Of a DNA stretch of 64,000 nucleotides, positions 28,535-37,253 are shown piece after piece. Source of the DNA: an uncultured Clostridia bacterium (GTDB lineage Bacteria > Bacillota > Clostridia > Christensenellales > UBA1242); NCBI GenBank assembly GCA_947062475.1, contig CAMSQA010000006.1:1-64000 (forward strand), read 5' to 3'. Below the pieces are notes generated by a model. That model ran no database searches. It was not told the DNA's origin and was given only the letters and a program-made list of their open reading frames with translations. The position numbers were made by a program, and so were the translations under genes. The first letter of the stretch is position 1. Each line of letters starts with the position of its first letter.

Positions 28535-30319
28535 ATGATTAGGCATGGCTTTGAGAATATAAAAAATGTATTCAATCCAGTTGAAGGAAAGTTACATCAA
28601 ATTATTGAATATTTTGTAATGTTTTATGGTGAAAGATATAGGACAAGGATTGAAGAAAAACTTAATAATACATTTTTCATCTTTTATGACCGCAAGGACA
28701 CAATTGTTTTAGAAGGTTATTTTCAAAGTTTAAAAGATATTTTGGCAGGAGAGTTTTACGAAGAATTTGCTGGTTGTGAAAAAGGAAGTTTTCTTGAAGA
28801 AAAATACTCATATCAAAAACTTGAATATTATTTAAAGCAGATTGCGGCTTGGAAGAAAAAAATCGTCATAAATGACGCAGATAATATCTTTAATTTTTTA
28901 AAATGCCACCATCAAAAAAAGCTTTTGACTGATGATTTTGAAAATTTTAAGTTGAGACTGAAAGAAGAGAGTTTCAACAAAAAACTAAAAGAAGTATTTG
29001 AAGAGTTTGAAAGTCTCTATAAATATTGTTATCAAGATGACTTAGAATATCTTACAGCAGAACTTGCAAGAATGAATTGTCTATTACCAGACGATAGTTT
29101 TCAAAAACTTGAAGAGCAATTTGAAAATCAGGTGAAAGATACTGTTGCAATAATGCTTATAAAATTTTTAAAGATTGAAATCACATGTGACAATGTTGAA
29201 TATCTTGATAGCATTGCAATGTTTTTGATGGATTTTTTTGCAACAAAAGAAGATTTTTTATTAAACAAAGATTTGACTAAATATCAAGATATAAAAAACA
29301 AACTTTATAGTATTTCAAACTATCATGTGCAAGATTTAAAGGAATTAAGTCAAGAGCAAAGAAAGCAGTGTATTGATAATTTAATAGATTATCCACTTGA
29401 GCTAGTAAAAAACAAATTAAAGGAGTTGCAGAAAGAAAAAAATAAAAAACTTTCAAGGACAAGAGCAAATTTTGATGACGTTTACAAACTTATTAATGAT
29501 AGGGTGGCGGGTAAAAATGCTTATAAAAATCTTGTTGATATGTTTAAAGAAAATATCCTTTCAAAGGATGCTTACACTATGGTTTGTCCAGGACTGCCTG
29601 ATGAAAATAAATCTTATAGTATTGTTTTTTGTAATTCAATATTAAAAATGCTTGATAGTGTTTTGATTCATGAATTAAATCATGTCGTTTCAAGTTTTGC
29701 AAGTGCTAAAAGGCATCAATTGGAAGGTTGTAATGAGTGCGTTGAAATATTTTGCAAAATAGGTTTTGTGACAAAAACTTTTTATGAAAATCATGGCAAG
29801 TTTAAATGTTCCACATGGCAACAACCAGACTATACAGCTTTAAATGAGGCAATTAATGAATTTCTTGCTCAAAAGATAAGTTCGCTTATGCTTGATGATG
29901 GTTTTCAGATTGGGCTTCATAAGACAAATGAGGATAAGGTGTGCAGCTATAGTTATGACTTTCCTCTTCTCAAAAGTTTTTTTGAAAATAATCTTGAGGA
30001 TATAATTATGTGCAATATGGCTGATGATGAAACTTTATTATTTCAGAAGTTTGGAAAAGGGAATATCGACTTACTTGCTCAGGCGGTATATAATTATAGT
30101 GAACTTAGAAATTCAAATTATGACAACTATAAGGATTTTGTCTGTGAAGTTAAGGCAAGAATAGGGGAATTTGATGGCTTTAAATGCTTAAATTGTGAAT
30201 TTATCAATTGGTCAGAAAATGCTTCCAAGTTTTTACAGTGCTTTGCAATTGCAGAGAAAGCAAATAAGCAAATTATTTTATTTAAAGAAACAATAAATGA
30301 AAAAATTTTAAATAAATAA
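28535..30319 (+). CDS. HExxH putative zinc metallopeptidase (paralogue B)
   Basis: The 594-residue protein is a diverged paralogue of the gene before it (NPVEGKLHQIIEYFVMFYGER at the N terminus). HELNH lies at residues 379-383 and LNEAINEFLAQK follows (Glu 438 or 442). It lacks a signal peptide and is rich in Lys, Glu and Phe. ATG 28535 is chosen because GAGGT lies six bases upstream, while the ATG at 28529 is too close. The terminator between the two genes means separate control. Peptidase activity is inferred from the motif only; the substrate is unknown. Confidence 0.65.
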   Translation: MIRHGFENIKNVFNPVEGKLHQIIEYFVMFYGERYRTRIEEKLNNTFFIFYDRKDTIVLEGYFQSLKDILAGEFYEEFAGCEKGSFLEEKYSYQKLEYYLKQIAAWKKKIVINDADNIFNFLKCHHQKKLLTDDFENFKLRLKEESFNKKLKEVFEEFESLYKYCYQDDLEYLTAELARMNCLLPDDSFQKLEEQFENQVKDTVAIMLIKFLKIEITCDNVEYLDSIAMFLMDFFATKEDFLLNKDLTKYQDIKNKLYSISNYHVQDLKELSQEQRKQCIDNLIDYPLELVKNKLKELQKEKNKKLSRTRANFDDVYKLINDRVAGKNAYKNLVDMFKENILSKDAYTMVCPGLPDENKSYSIVFCNSILKMLDSVLIHELNHVVSSFASAKRHQLEGCNECVEIFCKIGFVTKTFYENHGKFKCSTWQQPDYTALNEAINEFLAQKISSLMLDDGFQIGLHKTNEDKVCSYSYDFPLLKSFFENNLEDIIMCNMADDETLLFQKFGKGNIDLLAQAVYNYSELRNSNYDNYKDFVCEVKARIGEFDGFKCLNCEFINWSENASKFLQCFAIAEKANKQIILFKETINEKILNK

Positions 30320-30390
30320 GTTTTTAAGTGGTTTTACTGTTTCTTTACAATTAATAAATGATTTTAATTTAAAAATCTTGTCATTATAAT

Positions 30391-30706
30391 TTGGAAGCAA
30401 AATATTATTTTGACGATGTAAAACACTGGGAAAAAAGTTTCGACTGTGAGCAAGATATATGCGAAAAACATGATTACAATATTACAAATTTAGAAAACGA
30501 TGTTTTAAAATATGAATGATTTTATAATTGCAAAGCATTTCCAAAACTGGATTTATCAAATTTTGACACTTCAATAATATGTTTTATGATTGTTCAAACT
30601 TAATTGAATTGGCTCTTTCAAGTTTTGACAAAAAAATGCTGATTGTTTCGGTATGTTTTTGTATTGTTCTAAACTTAAAAAAGTTTATGTAGGGCAGAAC
30701 TGGTAA
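30391..30706 (+). pseudogene. Decayed DUF285/BspA-type leucine-rich surface protein
   Basis: A fragment reads KLDLSNFDTS in one frame (about 30545), then MFYDCSNLIELALSSFDKK in another (about 30582), then YCSKLKKVYVGQNW in a third, ending at 30706. These are the DUF285 repeat pieces (LDLSSFDT ... MFYNCS.L ... VYVG..W) of BspA-like surface proteins. At least two frameshifts separate them. A preceding 42-codon open stretch (30391-30519, WEKSFDCEQDICEK) has no good start and may belong to the same dead gene. The rest of this 540-base gap holds nothing else I can name. Confidence 0.6.
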
Positions 30707-30794
30707 GTTGATATTATAGATATAAAATATAATAAGATAGAATTTATAAAAAAATAATTCCAAATAAATACACTTTTTTTTAAATTTATAAAAA

Positions 30795-30826
30795 CAAAAA
30801 GTCATATCAAACGATATGCTTTTTTA
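30795..30826 (+). terminator. Terminator after the pseudogene
   Basis: AAAAAGTCATATC and GATATGCTTTTTT pair imperfectly around AAAC. It isolates the str operon from upstream transcription. Confidence 0.65.
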
Positions 30827-30873
30827 GTCTTAAAAAATGTTTTAATTATCTTCAATTCTGTTGCTAAAAATGC

Positions 30874-30902
30874 TTGACAATAGGGCGGGGTTATGTTATA
30901 AT
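30874..30902 (+). promoter_or_regulatory. Strong promoter of the str operon leader
   Basis: Exact consensus TTGACA (30874-30879) and TATAAT (30897-30902) with ideal 17-base spacing. It is one of the best sigma-A promoters in the window, as expected for ribosomal protein genes. The start is predicted near 30909, about 245 bases before rpsL. Confidence 0.85.
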
Positions 30903-30908
30903 TTGCCC

Positions 30909-31113
30909 GTATGCTTCGTTGTCGGAGGCAATGCTTTATGGCATAACATAGTTATGCTTCCTTTAAAAAGGAATGGGCAGAAACAAACAGCAGGTGAGTT
31001 TATCTTGCCGATTTGCATTCTATTGCAAAGTTGCACATTTGTGCAATCGTGCTGTTCATGTTTTACAAAATAAAAGCATTTTTCATGCACGACAACAAAT
31101 GTCGTGCTTTTTT
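30909..31113 (+). ncRNA. Structured leader RNA with terminator upstream of rpsL
   Basis: Between the promoter and rpsL lies a roughly 205-base RNA with several perfect local hairpins: GCATAAC/GTTATGC (about 30941-30957), TTCC/GGAA (about 30959), TTGCA/TGCAA (about 31014) and TTGCACA/TGTGCAA (about 31031). It ends in an intrinsic terminator, GCACGAC/GTCGTGC with six T (31087-31113), only 42 bases before the rpsL ATG. It is either an attenuator leader controlling the str operon or a separate small RNA. I do not recognise the family. Confidence 0.55.
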
Positions 31114-31154
31114 AAGACAAAATTCTTTAGAAATAAAGTTAAAAGGAGAAAATC

Positions 31155-31535
31155 ATGCCTACATTTAATCAACTTGTGAGAAAAGGTCGTAAAGATGCGA
31201 AGAAGAAGTCAAAAGCTCCTATTCTTCAAGAATGTCCTCAGAAAAGAGGTGTTTGTCTTTCTGTTAAGACTGCAACTCCAAAAAAGCCAAACTCAGCTCT
31301 TCGTAAAATTGCCAGAGTAAAATTCTCAAATGGCTTTGAAGGAACTTGCTATATTCCTGGCGTTGGGCACAACCTTCAAGAGCATAGTGTTGTTCTTGTT
31401 CGTGGTGGCAGAGTTAAGGACCTTCCTGGTGTTCGTTATCACATCATTCGTGGAAGTCTTGATACAGCTGGTGTTCAAAACAGAAAACAATCAAGATCTA
31501 AATACGGTGCTAAACGCCCAAAGAAATCTAAATAA
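31155..31535 (+). CDS. rpsL: 30S ribosomal protein S12
   Basis: This 126-residue protein is standard S12: [13 protein letters not shown] start, [11 protein letters not shown] and [13 protein letters not shown] loops, basic end. S12 lies at the decoding centre. Both lysines whose change gives streptomycin resistance elsewhere (in TPKKPNS and GRVKDLPG) are wild type. AAGGAG precedes the ATG. It is the first gene of the str operon (rpsL-rpsG-fusA-tuf), behind the structured leader. Confidence 0.97.
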   Translation: MPTFNQLVRKGRKDAKKKSKAPILQECPQKRGVCLSVKTATPKKPNSALRKIARVKFSNGFEGTCYIPGVGHNLQEHSVVLVRGGRVKDLPGVRYHIIRGSLDTAGVQNRKQSRSKYGAKRPKKSK

Positions 31536-31596
31536 TTGATTTCTATTTGATGAATTTTCATCGACTTAAACAAAATTTTTAAAAGGAGAAAAAATT

Positions 31597-32070
31597 ATGC
31601 CAAGAAGAAATAGTGCCGTAAAAAGAGAAGTTCTTGCTGATCCTATTTACAAAAGTAAGGTTGTGACAAAACTTATCAACCAAGTTATGGAATCAGGAAA
31701 GAAAGGTCTTGCACAAAGAATTGTTTACGGTTCATTTGACATTATCAAAGAGAAAATGGATCTTGATCCAATTGAAGTTTTCACAACTGCTCTTGAAAAT
31801 GTTAAGCCTGTTCTTGAAACTAAATCAAGAAGAGTTGGTGGTGCTACTTACCAAGTTCCAATGGAAATCAGACCTGAAAGACGCCAAACTCTTGCTATTC
31901 GCTGGATTGTAAGTTTTGCAAGAAAGAGAAGTGGCGAAAGAGGAATGGATGCTAAGCTTGCAGGTGAAATCATGGATGCTTACAATTCAACTGGTGCTTC
32001 AATTAAGAGAAGAGATGAAATGCACAGAATGGCTGAAGCAAACAAGGCTTTTGCTCACTTCAAGTGGTAA
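31597..32070 (+). CDS. rpsG: 30S ribosomal protein S7
   Basis: The 157-residue product is typical bacterial S7 ([20 protein letters not shown], then [17 protein letters not shown]), a primary 16S rRNA-binding protein of the 30S head. It follows rpsL by 61 bases with an AAAAGGAG site. S7 is the usual translational autoregulator of the str operon in E. coli; whether that holds here is unknown. Confidence 0.97.
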   Translation: MPRRNSAVKREVLADPIYKSKVVTKLINQVMESGKKGLAQRIVYGSFDIIKEKMDLDPIEVFTTALENVKPVLETKSRRVGGATYQVPMEIRPERRQTLAIRWIVSFARKRSGERGMDAKLAGEIMDAYNSTGASIKRRDEMHRMAEANKAFAHFKW

Positions 32071-32207
32071 AAGCAATCTTTATTCGGCTTACGCTGATAT
32101 GCAAAAAAATTATTTAAACTTTAACTAGATGAAAAAGTTTAAAAATAAGGAAAAAAGTTAATATAATTAACATATTTAAGGATGAAAATCCTAAAAAGGA
32201 GAAAATT

Positions 32208-34280
32208 ATGTCAGAAAATCTAGAATTAACTAGAAATGTCGGTATCATGGCTCATATCGATGCTGGTAAGACTACAACCACTGAAAGAATTCTTTATTAC
32301 ACTGGTAAAAGTCATAAAATCGGCGAAGTTCATGACGGTGCTGCTACTATGGACTGGATGGCTCAAGAGCAAGAGCGTGGTATCACAATCACTTCTGCTT
32401 GTACTACTTGCAACTGGAAGGGACATAAAATCAACATCATCGACACCCCAGGACACGTTGACTTCACAATTGAAGTTGAACGTTCACTTAAAGTGCTTGA
32501 TGGAACTGTGCTTGTATTGTCTGCTCGTGATAAGGTTCAACCTCAAACTGAAACTGTTTGGCGTCAGGCAACAAAATACAAAGTCCCTGCAATTATTTAT
32601 GTAAACAAAATGGATAGAGATGCTGCTGACTTCTTTGCTTGCGTTGAGTCTATTGAAAGAAGACTTAAAACAAAAGCTCTTCCTATTCAGATGCCAATTG
32701 GTGAAGCTGATACTTTCTTAGGAATTATCGACCTTCTCAATATGAAAGCTGAAATTTATAAGGATGACATGGGCACTCAGATTGAAATCACTGATATCCC
32801 AGCAGAGCTTAAAGACAAAGCGGAAGAACTTAGAAGCAACCTTATCGAAAATGTTGTTGAAACTGATGATGCACTTTTAGAGAGATATTTTGCAGGAGAA
32901 GAAATATCTATTGAAGAGCTTAAAAAAGCCATCAGAAATGCAACAATTGCAAAAACATTCACACCTGTTCTTTGTGGTTCATCTTACAAAAACAAGGGTG
33001 TTCAAATGCTTCTTGATGCTATGGTTGAATACCTTCCATCTCCACTTGATATTCCTGCAATTAAAGGTATCAATCCTGATAGTGAAGAAGAGGAAGAGAG
33101 AAAGGCTGATGAAAAAGAACCTTTTGCTGGTCTTGCTTTCAAATTTATGACTGACCCATTTGTTGGCGGTCTTACATTCTTCCGCGTTTACTCTGGTAAA
33201 CTTACAGCTGGAAGTTATGTTTACAATTCAAACACTGGCAAAACTGAGAGAGTTGGTCGTCTTATCCGTATGCACTCAAATACAAGAACTGAAATTTCAG
33301 AAGTTGGAGCAGGGGATATTGCGGCAATTGTTGGTCTTAAAGATACAATTACTGGACACACTCTTTGTGATGAAAAACATCCTATTCAACTTGAAAGTAT
33401 GGAATTCCCAGAACCAGTTATTCAGCTTGCTATTGAACCTAAGACAAAAGATATGCAAGAAAAAATGGCTCTCGCTCTTGCAAAACTTATGAGAGAAGAT
33501 CCATCATTCAGAGTGACTTCAAATGTTGAAACTGGACAAACACTTATTGCTGGTATGGGTGAACTTCACCTTGAAATCATCGTTGACAGACTTTTAAGAG
33601 AGTTTAAAGTTGAAGCTACTGTTGGTAAGCCACAAGTTTCATATCGTGAAGCTATCAAAAAAGCTGTTCGTTGCGAAGGAAAATTCATTCGTCAAAGTGG
33701 TGGTAAAGGTCAATATGGTCACTGCGTTATCGATATGGAACCATTGCCTGCAGGTTCAGGTTATGAATTTATTGATAAGACTGTTGGTGGCTCAGTTCCA
33801 AAAGAATATATTCAACCAATCAATGTTGGTATTCAGGAAGCACGTATGAATGGTGTTCTTGCTGGTTATGAAACTGTTGACTTTAGAGTAACACTTGTCG
33901 ATGGTTCTTACCACGAAGTTGACTCTTCAGAAATGGCGTTTAAAATTGCTGGTTCAATGGCTTTCCAAGATGGATGTAAAAAGGCTGATGCTGTAATTTT
34001 AGAGCCTATCATGAAAGTTACTGTTGAAGTGCCTGATGAATATCTTGGCACAGTTATGGGCAATCTTACCTCTCGTCGTGGAATGCTTACAGGAAATGAA
34101 TCTTCTTCAGGTATTCAAATTGTGAATGCTGAAGTTCCTCTTGCAGAAATGTTTGGTTATGCAACAGACCTTCGTTCACAGACACAAGGCAGAGGCAATT
34201 ATGTTATGGAACCTCTTAGATACCAAGAAGTGCCAAAATCTATTGCAAACACTATCATTGGTGAAAGAGCAAAAGCATAA
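32208..34280 (+). CDS. fusA: Elongation factor G
   Basis: This 690-residue GTPase carries all EF-G motifs: [20 protein letters not shown]-loop, RGITITSA switch [13 protein letters not shown], and domains II-V with [19 protein letters not shown] moves the tRNAs and mRNA after peptide bond formation. An AAAAGGAG site precedes the ATG. The gap before it has a short hairpin-free AT-rich stretch. Full length, no anomalies. Confidence 0.97.
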   Translation: MSENLELTRNVGIMAHIDAGKTTTTERILYYTGKSHKIGEVHDGAATMDWMAQEQERGITITSACTTCNWKGHKINIIDTPGHVDFTIEVERSLKVLDGTVLVLSARDKVQPQTETVWRQATKYKVPAIIYVNKMDRDAADFFACVESIERRLKTKALPIQMPIGEADTFLGIIDLLNMKAEIYKDDMGTQIEITDIPAELKDKAEELRSNLIENVVETDDALLERYFAGEEISIEELKKAIRNATIAKTFTPVLCGSSYKNKGVQMLLDAMVEYLPSPLDIPAIKGINPDSEEEEERKADEKEPFAGLAFKFMTDPFVGGLTFFRVYSGKLTAGSYVYNSNTGKTERVGRLIRMHSNTRTEISEVGAGDIAAIVGLKDTITGHTLCDEKHPIQLESMEFPEPVIQLAIEPKTKDMQEKMALALAKLMREDPSFRVTSNVETGQTLIAGMGELHLEIIVDRLLREFKVEATVGKPQVSYREAIKKAVRCEGKFIRQSGGKGQYGHCVIDMEPLPAGSGYEFIDKTVGGSVPKEYIQPINVGIQEARMNGVLAGYETVDFRVTLVDGSYHEVDSSEMAFKIAGSMAFQDGCKKADAVILEPIMKVTVEVPDEYLGTVMGNLTSRRGMLTGNESSSGIQIVNAEVPLAEMFGYATDLRSQTQGRGNYVMEPLRYQEVPKSIANTIIGERAKA

Positions 34281-34321
34281 CACAAAAAGTTGTGCTGGAT
34301 AAAAATCAAAAATTCAATTAA

Positions 34322-34369
34322 AAATTTATCTCCCCTTTTCTAGAATAGGAGAGGGAGAGATAAAATTTA
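34322..34369 (+). terminator. Long imperfect hairpin between fusA and tuf
   Basis: AAATTTATCTCCCC and the GGGAGAGATAAAATTT on the other side form a long, slightly bulged stem around TTTTCTAGAATAGGA. It lacks a strong T tail, so it may be an RNA-processing or partial termination site separating fusA from the separately promoted tuf. Confidence 0.45.
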
Positions 34370-34387
34370 TTAAATTGCAAAAAAATC

Positions 34388-34428
34388 TTGCAAAAACGTT
34401 TTGCAAAATAAAAAAATTGTGTTAAAAT
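34388..34428 (+). promoter_or_regulatory. tuf promoter overlapped by a perfect palindrome
   Basis: TTGCAA (34401-34406), 16 bases, TAAAAT (34423-34428) form a promoter for tuf. The -35 box is the right arm of a perfect inverted repeat, TTGCAAAA and TTTTGCAA around ACG (34388-34406), which is a candidate operator. Confidence 0.45.
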
Positions 34429-34462
34429 AACATTAGTAATTTAAAAAAGGAGATTATTAAAT

Positions 34463-35650
34463 ATGGCAGAAGCTTATGTTAGATCTAAGCCACACGTTAA
34501 CGTTGGAACTATCGGCCACGTTGACCATGGTAAGACAACTCTTACAGCCGCTATTACATTTATGTATGGCACTCAAAAAATGAAATATGATGAAATCGAT
34601 AAAGCCCCAGAAGAAAAGGCTAGAGGTATTACAATCAATACTTCTCACGTAGAATACGAAACAGAAACTCGTCACTACGCTCACGTAGACTGCCCAGGAC
34701 ACGCTGACTACGTTAAAAACATGATTACTGGTGCTGCTCAAATGGACGGAGCTATCCTCGTAGTTGCAGCTACTGATGGTCCAATGCCTCAAACTAGAGA
34801 GCACATCCTTCTTGCAAGACAAGTTGGTGTTCCTTACATTATCGTATTTATGAACAAAACTGATCAAGTAGATGATCCAGAACTTCTTGAACTTGTTGAA
34901 ATGGAAATCCGTGACCTTCTTAGTGCTTACGACTTCCCAGGAGATGACACTCCAATCATCAAAGGTTCAGCTCTTAAAGCTCTTGAAGCTGCTCAGGCTG
35001 GTAAACTCGATGATCCAGCTTGCCAGTGCATTAAAGAACTTGCTGCTGCTCTTGATTCTTATATCCCAGAGCCTACAAGAGACACTGACAAACCTTTCCT
35101 TATGCCTGTTGAAGACGTTTTCACAATCACTGGTCGTGGAACTGTTGCAACTGGTAGAGTTGAAAGAGGATCTGTTAAAGTTGGTGACACTGTAGAACTT
35201 GTTGGTCTTGGCGAATCTAGACAAACAGTTGTTACAGGCGTTGAAATGTTCCACAAGTCACTTGATGCAGCTCTTGCTGGTGACAATGCTGGACTTCTTC
35301 TTCGTGGCGTTCAAAGAACAGAAATCGAAAGAGGACAAGTTCTTTGCAAACCTGGCACTATTCACCCTCATACAAAATATACTGCTGAAGTATATGTTCT
35401 TAAGAAAGAAGAAGGTGGCCGTCATACTCCATTCTTCAATGGCTATAGACCACAATTCTATTTCAGAACTACTGACGTTACTGGTGTAGTAGAACTTGAA
35501 AAAGGCGTAGAAATGGTTATGCCTGGTGACCACATCAATATGACTATTACTTTAAATAAACCAGTTGCTATTGAACAAGGACTTCGTTTCGCTATCCGTG
35601 AAGGTGGCAGAACAGTTGGTTCTGGTGTAGTATCAACAGTTATTGAATAA
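34463..35650 (+). CDS. tuf: Elongation factor Tu
   Basis: The 395-residue product is EF-Tu: [19 protein letters not shown]-loop, [14 protein letters not shown] switch [21 protein letters not shown], and the two C-terminal beta barrels. It delivers aminoacyl-tRNA to the ribosome. AAAAAAGGAG precedes the ATG. Codon choice differs from neighbours (more ACT, GGT, GTA, AAC), as expected for a very highly expressed gene. Confidence 0.97.
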   Translation: MAEAYVRSKPHVNVGTIGHVDHGKTTLTAAITFMYGTQKMKYDEIDKAPEEKARGITINTSHVEYETETRHYAHVDCPGHADYVKNMITGAAQMDGAILVVAATDGPMPQTREHILLARQVGVPYIIVFMNKTDQVDDPELLELVEMEIRDLLSAYDFPGDDTPIIKGSALKALEAAQAGKLDDPACQCIKELAAALDSYIPEPTRDTDKPFLMPVEDVFTITGRGTVATGRVERGSVKVGDTVELVGLGESRQTVVTGVEMFHKSLDAALAGDNAGLLLRGVQRTEIERGQVLCKPGTIHPHTKYTAEVYVLKKEEGGRHTPFFNGYRPQFYFRTTDVTGVVELEKGVEMVMPGDHINMTITLNKPVAIEQGLRFAIREGGRTVGSGVVSTVIE

Positions 35651-35660
35651 TAGATATATA

Positions 35661-35694
35661 AAAAAATAGGTGCAGCTGATGTGCCTATTTTTTT
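35661..35694 (+). terminator. Terminator of tuf
   Basis: AAAAAATAGG and CCTATTTTTTT pair around a short loop and end in T residues. Confidence 0.85.
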
Positions 35695-35829
35695 GTTGCA
35701 AAATTAGAAATATGCTGACAATATGCAAAATATATAATTTCAGTTTTTTTAAGTAGAGCGGGATAATTAATCTAAATATTCTTTACTTTTTCATAAAATT
35801 ATATAAAAATCTTAGAAAACTTTTTTATA

Positions 35830-36448
35830 AAAGACGATAGCATATTTGTTTTAGATTATTTTAATAAGGATAATATTGATAAATCAATGGAAAAGTTCAA
35901 AAGAGATAACTCTATAGAGTTTTCTACCTCAATAAGAGATTTTGATAGATATAAAATTTGTGACAAACATGGATACTATCTTGATGATGTCCTTGAAGCA
36001 GCAAAACAAACCAAAGAAATTTTAAACATTCAATTTGCAGAAAAGGATTTAATATTTACATTAAGAAGTAAACCTTCTAATTTACTTGGCCTTGATACAG
36101 ATTATTTAATAAAAGTTGAGAACCAAGAGGGCAAAGAAGTTGCAAATTGTAAATTTAATATTTTAAATAAAAAAATATTGCAAACTTGGTTGGATTGAAA
36201 TTGTTGATAAAGATTATATCAAAATAGGTTTAGGGACACAGATGCTTAATACAGTTGAAGAAACTGCTAGAAAGATGGAAGCATATTCAATAACTGCAAG
36301 GATTCAACCTTTTGGTGAATTTGCTGATAGGACATTTGAGTTTTATAAAAAGAATGGTTTTGAAATTGTACATTATTATGAAGACAGAAAGGTTTATGGA
36401 AATAAGAAGTTGCCAGAGCTTGAAGATGAATATGAAATAGAAATGTAA
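35830..36448 (+). pseudogene. Frameshifted GNAT acetyltransferase
   Basis: Two open stretches in different frames together encode a GNAT-like protein: the first (to 36198) contains LIKVENQEGKEVANCKF, the second (from about 36179) reads CKLGWIEIVDKDYIKIGLGTQMLNT and FYKKNGFEIVHYYEDRKVYG, which are the acetyl-CoA-binding and C-terminal GNAT segments. The frames change at a seven-A run near 36168-36176 (ATAAAAAAATATT). The N-terminal start is also unclear. This is either a real pseudogene, phase variation at the A run, or an assembly error. Confidence 0.65.
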
Positions 36449-36500
36449 TATTTTTTTATAAAATAGATTAAAATGATCAATTAAAAGATTTAAATAATTG

Positions 36501-36533
36501 AAAAAAATCAGAGAAAATATCTCTGATTTTTTT
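36501..36533 (+). terminator. Terminator after the acetyltransferase remnant
   Basis: AAAAATCAGAGA and TCTCTGATTTTT form a perfect stem with a five-base loop and T tail. It also lies downstream of the minus-strand miniprotein gene. Confidence 0.8.
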
Positions 36534-36647
36534 ATTAATAGAAAGATAATTATGCTTTTTTTACATTAAATTTGCGATTTTTTATGCTTTTTTCTTGATT
36601 TTTACGCTAATTTTGCTTAATTTTACGATTTTACTTTATTTTTCTTA

Positions 36648-36845
36648 TTATTTATTGCAGCAGTTTCCGCAACCACATAAGAGTAAAAGTAAGATTAATG
36701 TGCAGCAGTCCATGCCACAGCCATTGCCATTTCCGCAAAGGCATTGTAAAATTATGAGCCATAAAATAAGTGAGCATGGGTCACAACCGCAACCGCCGAA
36801 GCCATTGCCACAACCATTGCCACATGAGTTGTTAAAGAAATTCAT
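36648..36845 (-). CDS. Cysteine/glycine-rich 65-residue miniprotein
   Basis: The product has 14 cysteines in 65 residues, many as CGxGxC or CC, around two hydrophobic stretches (LILWLIILQ and LILLLLL). The two halves look like a repeat: GCGCDPCSLILWLIILQCLC and CGMDCCTLILLLLLCGCG. A strong AGGAGG site lies seven bases before the ATG, so translation is likely. Similar cysteine-rich small proteins occur in spore-formers, some as exosporium or coat components, but I cannot assign a family. It is divergent from the large surface protein at 37254, sharing its upstream region. Confidence 0.6.
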   Translation of the reverse strand: MNFFNNSCGNGCGNGFGGCGCDPCSLILWLIILQCLCGNGNGCGMDCCTLILLLLLCGCGNCCNK

Positions 36846-36895
36846 TTGTTCCTCCTATAAAATTCCCTATGTATTTGGAAAGGAATATAAGAGTT

Positions 36896-37253
36896 GATGC
36901 TTTGCAGCGTTGCTTCTTATTTCCCTTTCACATTAACATACTACTATTTTGTTCAATAAAATGTGCATATTTTTTTATTTTCAATCAGAAAATTTTAGAT
37001 TTAATTATTTATTAATAATTTGCTTAAGATTGCATTTTCAATCTAAGCTGAAATATATTAAAGGATTTTTTCAATAAATTTTATGAAAATTAGCAGTCTA
37101 TTTTTCGACAAAACTAGTGCATTTTTGACAACATAAAAGTTTGTAGCAAGCACAAAATATTTTTGATTTATATAACAATTTTGTTGACTTAATTTTTAAA
37201 ATGTTTTACAATTAATTGTTAAATAATTCATTAAATAATTAGAGGAGATTGTT
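36896..37253. promoter_or_regulatory. Divergent regulatory region with promoter and Spo0A-like boxes
   Basis: This 358-base gap separates the cysteine-rich miniprotein (minus) from the large surface protein (plus). For the latter, TTGACT (about 37181) and TACAAT (about 37204) are 17 bases apart. On the minus strand an exact TGTCGAA (37104-37110) and TGTCAAA (37124-37130) are 20 bases apart, two helical turns. A single heptamer is expected by chance at this genome size, so the boxes are suggestive only. Confidence 0.4.

Noticed and set aside
36595-36897. Plus-strand proline/glutamine-rich open frame
   Set aside because: It is the antisense shadow of the cysteine-rich miniprotein, whose minus-strand frame has a strong ribosome site.
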